Origin: Methanocaldococcaceae archaeon
GTDB lineage: Archaea > AGJL01 > Methanococci > Methanococcales > Methanocaldococcaceae
Assembly: GCA_027023665.1 (NCBI GenBank)
Contig: JALVUY010000083.1
Span: 1 to 13,582 of the forward strand
Reading direction: 5' to 3'
DNA: 13,582 nucleotides
Below the pieces are notes generated by a model. The model saw nothing but the letters and a program-made list of their open reading frames with translations, was not told the DNA's origin and did not search any database. The position numbers and the translations under genes were made by a program. Below are positions 7,517 to 11,993 of this stretch, piece by piece; the stretch's first letter is position 1, and each line of letters starts with the position of its first letter.

Positions 7517-8617
7517 TTATACTATAAAGTCTATGTTGCATTTTTTAAATTCTTTTTTAGTATTTTTATTATTATTTGTTTTAGGTATTAATCTCTTTGG
7601 TTTTGTATCTTTGCCTATGATATTTGGAGATTTTACTCCTGTAATTATAGCCATAACTCTTATACAACCTTCCATCTCTGGATCTATTCTTGCTCCCCAT
7701 ATAACATTTGCTTCTGGATCAAGTTCCTTAGTTATTCCTTCACCAATATCATTTGCCTCTTTTAATGTTAAATCTGGCCCTCCAGTTATATGAATTAAAG
7801 CTCCTTTAGCTCCTCTATAATCAACATCTAATAATGGACAACTTAGTGTTTCTCTTACAACATTTTGAATTCTGTCTCCTCTATCATTGCTATCTACTTC
7901 TCCAACCCCTATCATCGCTACTCCTCCACCTCCCATAACAGCCTTGACATCTGCAAAGTCAATATTTATTAAACTTGGAACTGCTATAGTTTCTGTTATT
8001 CCTTTAACCGCCTGTGCTATAATTTCATCAGCCACTTTGAATGCATCATTTATGGGTAGATTTGGAACTAAATCTAAGAGTTTATTATTGTCAATTATAA
8101 TTACAGTATCGCAAACTTCAGACATTCTTGCAATACCCTCATCAGCCTTTTTCATTCTTGCTCTTTCAATTTTAAATGGATAGGTAACAACACCTACAAC
8201 TATTGCTCCATTTTCTTTGGCTATTTCAGCAACAACTGGAGCTGAACCTGTCCCAGTACCTCCACCCATTCCTGCAGTGACAAATACTAAATCAGCTCCT
8301 TTTAACTGCTCTTCTAATATATTTTTAGCCATTTCAGCCGCTTTTCTACCAATTTCAGGATAACCTCCTGCTCCCAAACCTCTTGTTAATGTAGAACCTA
8401 TTAAAATTTTTTTATCAGCCTGTATTACTTCTAAATGTTGTTTATCAGTGTTAATCGCTATTGTTTCTGCTCCTTGAATTCCAATTTCCATTAATCTGTT
8501 GATAGTATTATTTCCTGCACCGCCACAACCAACTACTACAATTCTTGCTTCTCCAAATTCATCCTTTAAATATCTTGTAGTATCATTTCTTGATAAAGCA
8601 TCTTTTACAAGTTTCAT
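7517..8617 (-). CDS. ftsZ2: Cell division protein FtsZ2
   Basis: Tubulin-like GTPase that assembles the archaeal division ring. The product is 366 residues. The nucleotide-binding loops are GCGGAGNNT (30-38), [13 protein letters not shown] (78-90) and the tubulin signature [10 protein letters not shown] (118-127). The T7 synergy loop [11 protein letters not shown] (218-228) carries the catalytic acidic residues. A Lys/Asn-rich linker (339-360) leads to the end IDFIV, a conserved C-terminal tail rather than the bacterial FtsA/ZipA-binding peptide. The sequence matches what I recall of M. jannaschii MJ0622 (FtsZ2), including its N-terminus MKLVKDALS, and differs from FtsZ1 (MJ0370). The ATG at 8615-8617 is chosen over one three codons upstream because AGGATGAT lies about 5 nt before it. 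The HTH gene follows on the same strand; a CBS-domain gene is divergent. Confidence 0.95.
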   Translation of the reverse strand: MKLVKDALSRNDTTRYLKDEFGEARIVVVGCGGAGNNTINRLMEIGIQGAETIAINTDKQHLEVIQADKKILIGSTLTRGLGAGGYPEIGRKAAEMAKNILEEQLKGADLVFVTAGMGGGTGTGSAPVVAEIAKENGAIVVGVVTYPFKIERARMKKADEGIARMSEVCDTVIIIDNNKLLDLVPNLPINDAFKVADEIIAQAVKGITETIAVPSLINIDFADVKAVMGGGGVAMIGVGEVDSNDRGDRIQNVVRETLSCPLLDVDYRGAKGALIHITGGPDLTLKEANDIGEGITKELDPEANVIWGARIDPEMEGCIRVMAIITGVKSPNIIGKDTKPKRLIPKTNNNKNTKKEFKKCNIDFIV

Positions 8618-8650
8618 AATTATCATCCTGTAAATAACTTTAATTTAACT

Positions 8651-8678
8651 TATCTTAAAATTTTGTATCATATATAAT
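8651..8678 (-). promoter_or_regulatory. ftsZ2 promoter with TTAAGAT box
   Basis: On the minus strand ATTATATATG (8669-8678) is a good TATA box, predicting transcription from near 8647, about 30 bp before the ftsZ2 start codon. Between the two lies ATTTTAAGATA (8651-8661), an 11-base match to the leader of the downstream HTH gene. A factor bound there would overlap the initiation site. Confidence 0.4.
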
Positions 8679-8799
8679 TGTTATTGTAGGTACATATCAC
8701 ATAATAATCAAACAAATAGGCTCCTTATTATTTTAGTGATAATTTATATTATATATAATTAACTTAATAGTTTTAATATTTTAAGGTAATATTAGAATT

Positions 8800-8823
8800 A
8801 ATTAATGTTATATATCATTAATT
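8800..8823 (+). promoter_or_regulatory. Palindrome enclosing the TATA box of the CBS-trpF unit
   Basis: AATTAATG and CATTAATT are perfect 8-bp inverted arms around TTATATAT, a good archaeal TATA box. The predicted start is near 8838, about 40 bp before the CBS gene ATG. A palindrome centred on the TATA box is where an archaeal repressor would block TBP. The regulator is unknown. Confidence 0.4.
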
Positions 8824-8878
8824 TTAATTTTAAAATAGTTACATTATACTCTAATCTAATAAGTAAAGGGGAATTAAA

Positions 8879-9439
8879 ATGGTTGGTGAAGTTCCAGTTT
8901 TAGTTTTAATGAAAAAACCTATAATTGTTGGTGGAAATATAACAGTTTATGATGTATCTAAACTTATGATTAAAGAAAATGTTCATTCTGTTCTTGTGTT
9001 AGCCCATAAATTAGATAGTGAAAAAATTAAAGTTGCTACAGATAGAGATATAATAAATAAAGTATTAATTAAAAAGATACCTCCTGACAAAATAAAAGTT
9101 GAAAACATATCATCAGATAAATTAATAACTATCTCTCCAAATACTACTATTGATGAAGCATTAAAAATTATGAGTAAGTATAAAACTAATGAGTTGTATA
9201 TAGTTGATGATGAAGGAAAAATTATTGGTATGATATCTGAAGAAGACATTATAAATGTTACTCCTGAAATTATTTCTACTTTAAAGGAACTCGTAGATTA
9301 TTTACTAAAAATAATTAATGAAGAAATTAATGAAATTAAAAATAATAATTCAATAAAAAAGAAATCAACAGAAGCTTCTAATAACAAAAAGAGTAAGAAT
9401 GTTAAAAAAATAGTAGTTTCAAATAAAAATAAGAAGTAA
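8879..9439 (+). CDS. CBS-domain-pair protein with a Lys-rich tail
   Basis: A 186-residue protein made of two CBS motifs and a tail. The first motif runs over about residues 8-65 (MKKPIIVGGNITVYDVSKLMIKENVHSVLVL, then ATDRDIINKV), the second over about 73-128 (VENISSDKLITISPNTTIDEALKIMSKYKTNELYIVDDEGKIIGMISEEDII). CBS pairs usually bind adenosine nucleotides or S-adenosyl ligands, but the ligand cannot be told here. After a predicted helix (129-155) the last 30 residues are rich in Lys, Asn and Ser and look disordered, possibly nucleic-acid binding. The start ATG at 8879 has AAGGGGA about 5 nt upstream. It ends 29 bp before trpF and is probably cotranscribed with it, a pairing I also recall from M. 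jannaschii (MJ0450-MJ0451). Confidence 0.85.
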   Translation: MVGEVPVLVLMKKPIIVGGNITVYDVSKLMIKENVHSVLVLAHKLDSEKIKVATDRDIINKVLIKKIPPDKIKVENISSDKLITISPNTTIDEALKIMSKYKTNELYIVDDEGKIIGMISEEDIINVTPEIISTLKELVDYLLKIINEEINEIKNNNSIKKKSTEASNNKKSKNVKKIVVSNKNKK

Positions 9440-9458
9440 TTTTTTAAAATTTAATTAT

Positions 9459-9463
9459 GGTGA
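9459..9463 (+). promoter_or_regulatory. Ribosome binding site deciding a TTG start (trpF)
   Basis: GGTGA lies 5 nt before TTG at 9469. The in-frame ATG at 9457 overlaps this site and has only A+T sequence ahead of it, so TTG is preferred. The resulting N-terminus MVKVKICGIT fits the family. Confidence 0.6.
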
Positions 9464-9468
9464 AATTT

Positions 9469-10146
9469 TTGGTAAAAGTAAAAATATGTGGAATTACAAA
9501 CAAAGAAGATATGGAGTATATATCAAAAAAGGTTCATGCAGTAGGAGTTATAATTGATGTTCCTGTAAAAACTCCAAGAAAAATATCATTAGATACTGCC
9601 ATAGAATTAAAGAAATATATAGCTCCATTTACATCTTTAGTCTCTGTAATAATGCCAAGTGATATAAAAGAAGTATTAGAAGTATATAATGCTTTAAAGC
9701 CAGATGCTATACAATTACATGGTTTTGAGTGTTTAGAATTTGTTAAAGAACTTAGAAATTTAAAGAATAATGGTATATTAGATTCATATATAATTAAAGT
9801 TATCCATATACCAAAAGACGAAGAAATTGAATTTAAAAATTTACTAAATACAGCTAAAGATTATGAAAAATATGTAGATGCTATTTTAGTAGATACAAAA
9901 ATAGAAAATGTAAAATTTGAGGGAAAAACTCACAACTGGGCAGTATCTAAGAAGTTAAGAGAATCCTTAAAAAAACCATTAATCTTAGCTGGAGGATTAA
10001 ATAAGGATAATGTATTAGAAGCGATAAAAACAGTTAACCCCTATGCTATAGATGTATCTTCTTCATTAGAAAAATATGGTGGAAAAAAAGACTTTAAAAA
10101 AGTTGATGAATTTTTAAGTGCAATTAAGCCGTTTGGGACTGTTTAA
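9469..10146 (+). CDS. trpF: Phosphoribosylanthranilate isomerase
   Basis: TrpF catalyses the Amadori rearrangement of phosphoribosylanthranilate to CdRP in tryptophan synthesis. It is a single (beta/alpha)8 barrel, here 225 residues. The first strand KICGIT (5-10) carries the catalytic base C7; the general-acid aspartate is D142 in ILVDTK (139-144). IQLHG (81-85) is a typical strand-4 motif. LAGGLNKDNV (173-182) and IDVSSSLEKYGGKKD (194-208) bind the substrate phosphate. The start is TTG at 9469; an ATG at 9457 would add four residues. It follows the CBS gene closely on the same strand. The trpG gene lies 0.8 kb further on but on the other strand, so no trp operon is present. Confidence 0.95.
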   Translation: MVKVKICGITNKEDMEYISKKVHAVGVIIDVPVKTPRKISLDTAIELKKYIAPFTSLVSVIMPSDIKEVLEVYNALKPDAIQLHGFECLEFVKELRNLKNNGILDSYIIKVIHIPKDEEIEFKNLLNTAKDYEKYVDAILVDTKIENVKFEGKTHNWAVSKKLRESLKKPLILAGGLNKDNVLEAIKTVNPYAIDVSSSLEKYGGKKDFKKVDEFLSAIKPFGTV

Positions 10147-10169
10147 TTTTTCATAGGTAAATATAGACA

Positions 10170-10177
10170 TTTATAGA
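10170..10177 (+). promoter_or_regulatory. TATA-like box upstream of island A
   Basis: TTTATAGA is centred about 26 bp before the first base of the G+C-rich hairpin at 10196-10200, the right distance for archaeal TBP/TFB-directed initiation of a + strand RNA starting at the island. Confidence 0.35.
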
Positions 10178-10195
10178 TTTTCATTAATAGAAATT

Positions 10196-10405
10196 ATAAC
10201 TGCCCCAGATGTGGGAGTAAAATGGAGTCCTAAGGGGGCAGTTATTATTGAATATTAATTGATGGGAGGAGTTATTGCTCTTGACAGGTGTGGAGACCTA
10301 TGATATGCTCCCAATGAACCCAGAGGGAGATGAGGTTGATGACGCCCAAGTCCAATATGGACTCTTGTCTATTTTTGTCCATATTGGATGGACCCCATAT
10401 GGTAT
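10196..10405 (+). ncRNA. G+C-rich island A: candidate structured RNA or decayed transposon end
   Basis: Most of the 322-bp gap between trpF and the trpG unit is far richer in G+C (92 of the 205 bases 10198-10402, about 45%) than its surroundings. In hyperthermophiles with A+T-rich genomes such islands usually mark structured RNAs. Three structures are visible: an 11-bp perfect stem pairing 10196-10206 with 10235-10245; a stem of TGGGAG (10263-10268) with CTCCCA (10308-10313) enclosing AGGT/ACCT (10286-10289 and 10296-10299); and a 13-pair stem at 10350-10389. A TATA-like box sits 26 bp upstream and a T5 run (10426-10430) follows. The first stem also reads as NCPRCGSKMES then a stop, a zinc-ribbon-like fragment of the kind seen in TnpB. 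No known RNA family is recognised; box C/D elements are incomplete. Confidence 0.4.
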
Positions 10406-10412
10406 AAACTAA
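10275..10412 (+). CDS. Possible 45-residue small ORF inside island A
   Basis: TTG at 10275 has GGGAGG (10264-10269) 5 nt upstream and opens a 45-codon frame to TAA at 10410-10412. The peptide is acidic in the middle (TYDMLPMNPEGDEVDDAQ, residues 8-25) and hydrophobic after it. Its use of CTC, GTC and GCC codons is unlike the neighbouring genes, and it lies over strong inverted repeats, so it may be the chance reading of an RNA or of transposase-derived DNA. No relative is recognised. Confidence 0.18.
   Translation: MLLTGVETYDMLPMNPEGDEVDDAQVQYGLLSIFVHIGWTPYGIN
10350..10393. repeat. 12-bp inverted repeat with an alternative pairing
   Basis: TCCAATATGGAC (10351-10362) and GTCCATATTGGA (10377-10388) are perfect inverted arms around a T-rich 14-nt loop; a G-T pair extends the stem by one. 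GTCCAT at 10377-10382 can instead pair with ATGGAC at 10388-10393 in a 5-nt-loop hairpin, so two exclusive structures exist. A short palindrome CCATATGG follows at 10395-10402. Confidence 0.7.
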
Positions 10413-10468
10413 CAAAAATAGTAAATTTTTATAAATTAATTATTCATATAAAAAAACTTAAAAAGAAA

Positions 10469-10954
10469 TTACTCAAAATAACTCTTAATTTTATTTATTA
10501 ACTCTCTTAAATCATTTATATTTGATGCTCTAATATCCTTTTTTTGAGGGAATTTTAAAATAATTTCATCAAAAATATTTGTATTTTGTGGTTTTTTCAT
10601 CATATAATAGTATTTTGCTATGCAGTTAATTCTTGCAGTAATTAGTTCGCTTAAATATGTTAAACACATTTCCTCTGTAACAAGACCCATATAGTTGTTT
10701 TTATCATCGTGTTTTAATAGAGCGATGCCTACTAAAACTTCAATTATATCAAATTTAACAAGTTCCTTAGAATTCTGTTGCTTCTTTTTTAACTCATATA
10801 AATAAATTGCTAAATCTCTAATAGAGTCCCAAGGTAAATTTAAATTAACCTTATCTAAATCTTCTTTTTTTAATTTCCATAAAGGAACTTCCTTATCATC
10901 TAAGAATACTAGATATTCTAAACAAAATTGATATAGTATTTCATAAACATCCAT
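10469..10954 (-). CDS. Conserved-looking hypothetical protein downstream of trpG
   Basis: A 161-residue protein I do not recognise. It appears wholly alpha-helical and soluble: there is no signal peptide or membrane segment, and Leu, Ile, Lys, Glu and Tyr are abundant. Notable stretches are VPLWKLKKEDLDKVNLNLPWDSIRDLAIYLY (23-53), TEEMCLTYLSELITARINCIAKYYYMM (93-119) and a C-terminal helix NDLRELINKIKSYFE. Three cysteines (C11, C97, C111) form no metal motif. The ATG at 10952-10954 is preferred over a GTG three codons upstream because GTGA lies 5-6 nt before it. It starts 24 bp after the trpG stop on the same strand, so the two genes are probably cotranscribed and it might be linked to tryptophan or folate/aminobenzoate metabolism, though nothing in the sequence proves this. 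Confidence 0.75.
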   Translation of the reverse strand: MDVYEILYQFCLEYLVFLDDKEVPLWKLKKEDLDKVNLNLPWDSIRDLAIYLYELKKKQQNSKELVKFDIIEVLVGIALLKHDDKNNYMGLVTEEMCLTYLSELITARINCIAKYYYMMKKPQNTNIFDEIILKFPQKKDIRASNINDLRELINKIKSYFE

Positions 10955-10978
10955 ATTTTTCACTTAGTTTATTTTTGT

Positions 10979-11572
10979 TTAATATTCATTTTCAATAAAG
11001 TTCTTAATAAGTTTTAAACCTAAATCTGGAAATTTCAATTTGTCAGACTCTGTCAATATACTTTCAGGATGAAATTGAACTCCTTCAATTGGCAACTTTT
11101 TATGTCTAACTCCCATAATATAGTTATCATCCAAACTTTTAGCAGTTATTTTTAACTCTTTTGGCACTTCTTTGGCTATTAATGAATGATATCTTCCTCC
11201 ATAAAAAGGATTTGGTATATCTTTAAAAATACCTTCGCCATCATGTTTTATTAAACTTGCTTTTCCGTGCATGACTCTATTAGCTCTTCCAACAACCCCT
11301 CCAAAAGCCTCAACAATACATTGATGACCTAAACAAACTCCTAATATTGGAACATCAACCTCTTGAATTATTTTTATACAGTTTCCAGCGTCTTTTGGAG
11401 TTTTTGGGCCAGGACTTATAATTATTCTATCTGGATTTATTTTATTAATTCCCTCTAAGGTTATTTTATTATCTACTAACTTAACTTTATGCCCCAAAGT
11501 TCCTACATATTGAACTAAGTTCCAAACAAAAGAATCCACATTATCAATGATTAAAACCTTTTTAATTTTCAT
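10979..11572 (-). CDS. trpG: Anthranilate synthase component II (glutamine amidotransferase)
   Basis: TrpG hydrolyses glutamine and channels ammonia to TrpE for anthranilate formation. The product is 197 residues, a stand-alone class I amidotransferase. Motifs are IIDNVDSFVWNLVQY (8-22), ISPGPKTPKDAG (52-63), the nucleophile elbow GVCLGHQ (78-84) with C80, MHGK (101-104), RYHSL (127-131) and GVQFHPES (164-171) with the triad residues H168 and E170. PabA, which serves p-aminobenzoate synthesis, is nearly identical in motif content and one protein may serve both roles. Neither trpE nor pabB is in the window. The start is ATG at 11570-11572; a TTG at 11579-11581 would add three residues but lies only one base from the GGAGG site. 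It is followed by the 161-residue hypothetical gene. Confidence 0.92.
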   Translation of the reverse strand: MKIKKVLIIDNVDSFVWNLVQYVGTLGHKVKLVDNKITLEGINKINPDRIIISPGPKTPKDAGNCIKIIQEVDVPILGVCLGHQCIVEAFGGVVGRANRVMHGKASLIKHDGEGIFKDIPNPFYGGRYHSLIAKEVPKELKITAKSLDDNYIMGVRHKKLPIEGVQFHPESILTESDKLKFPDLGLKLIKNFIENEY

Positions 11573-11582
11573 CCTCTTCAAA

Positions 11583-11587
11583 CCTCC
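11583..11587 (-). promoter_or_regulatory. Ribosome binding site deciding the trpG start
   Basis: GGAGG on the minus strand is 10 nt from the ATG at 11572 but only 1 nt from the TTG at 11581, which favours the ATG. Confidence 0.6.
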
Positions 11588-11756
11588 TCATAAATTATTA
11601 GTAACATTAAATAATAATGAAATAAAAATGAAATTTTAAAATAGATTAAAATAGAGATTTTTTATTTATAATTAACTACAACCTACAATTAATTATACTT
11701 TATCTTATAACTTATAATTTTTTAATCAATTACCATAAATTGTTGCTAAGAAACTC
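11588..11756 (-). promoter_or_regulatory. trpG upstream region
   Basis: A+T-rich DNA between trpG and the G+C-rich islands. On the minus strand TATAAATAAA (11661-11670) is a usable TATA box, predicting a start near 11640 and a leader of about 65 nt. No Trp-repressor-like palindrome or leader peptide with Trp codons was seen. Confidence 0.35.
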
Positions 11757-11759
11757 TGC

Positions 11760-11843
11760 TTTAGGGCGGTGATGAATTCAGATGAAATCTTTCAGATTTC
11801 ATTACTCTCCTTGCGAAACAAGGAGATAGGGGAGGTGGGTGAG
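11760..11843 (+). other. G+C-rich island B: two tandem hairpins
   Basis: TTTAGGGCGGTGATGAATTC (11760-11779) is followed by two perfect hairpins. ATGAAATCT/AGATTTCAT is 9 bp with a 3-nt loop (11782-11802). TCTCCTTG/CAAGGAGA is 8 bp with loop CGAAA (11806-11826). A G-rich run follows (11827-11841). ACTC (11804-11807) could also pair with GAGT (11841-11844) to close the second hairpin domain. The leading TTTAGGGCGG resembles TTTAGGCGG at 11971-11979 in island C, which suggests both belong to one element, possibly its two ends. The strand is inferred from island C. No known RNA or IS is identified with certainty. Confidence 0.4.
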
Positions 11844-11852
11844 TTTTATATA
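11844..11852 (+). promoter_or_regulatory. TATA box upstream of island C
   Basis: TTTTATATA is a near-consensus methanogen TATA box. Its centre is about 27 bp before 11876, exactly where the A+T-rich spacer gives way to the G+C-rich island, which points to + strand transcription of island C. Confidence 0.45.
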
Positions 11853-11876
11853 CTCGAAATTAATTGATTATTTTAT

Positions 11877-11992
11877 GAGGGCGGTCTGACCCCGCCTGAT
11901 GACCCAACCTGCCCTGTGACCCATCGGCGACGATGGGTAGTAGGGTGTTCCCTATGGGAACCTCCGCCCCTTTAGGCGGAGAGGAGGTCAGC
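11877..11992 (+). ncRNA. G+C-rich island C: candidate structured RNA resembling an IS200/IS605 TnpB right end / omega RNA
   Basis: In 116 bases, 75 are G or C (about 65%). CTGACC (11886-11891) pairs with GGTCAG (11986-11991) and closes a multibranch structure. Inside are ACCCATCG/CGATGGGT with a GCGA tetraloop of the GNRA type (11919-11938), itself enclosed by CCCT/AGGG (11912-11915 and 11942-11945); GTTCCC/GGGAAC (11947-11961); and CTCCGCC/GGCGGAG (11962-11981). The last hairpin and its tail, CCTTTAGGCGGAGAGGAGGT, resemble the ending that I recall at many tnpB genes, where the reading frame, the omega RNA and the right end overlap. One frame ends ...GCSLWEPPPL then a stop, like TnpB C-termini. 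No tnpB gene is present. It stops one base before the argS stop codon. A stand-alone ncRNA is the alternative. Confidence 0.45.
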
Positions 11993-11993
11993 A

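Noticed and set aside
7533..8183. Plus-strand frames of 86 and 98 codons inside ftsZ2
   Set aside because: They are antisense shadows of ftsZ2, one of the most conserved genes in the window.
8983..9249. Minus-strand 88-codon frame inside the CBS gene
   Set aside because: It is an antisense shadow with hydrophobic, Ser/Ile-rich composition and no ribosome binding site.
10196..10405. tRNA, 5S, SRP or RNase P RNA in island A
   Set aside because: No tRNA cloverleaf, TTCGAAT-like loop or other familiar core was found, and the three hairpins do not fit these RNAs.
11768..11910. Box C-like GTGATGA/TGATGA and CTGA motifs suggesting C/D box guide RNAs in islands B and C
   Set aside because: The order C-D'-C'-D is not met on either strand. 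In island B no CTGA follows the GTGATGA, and in island C CTGA overlaps TGATGA. The hairpin content does not suit a C/D RNA.
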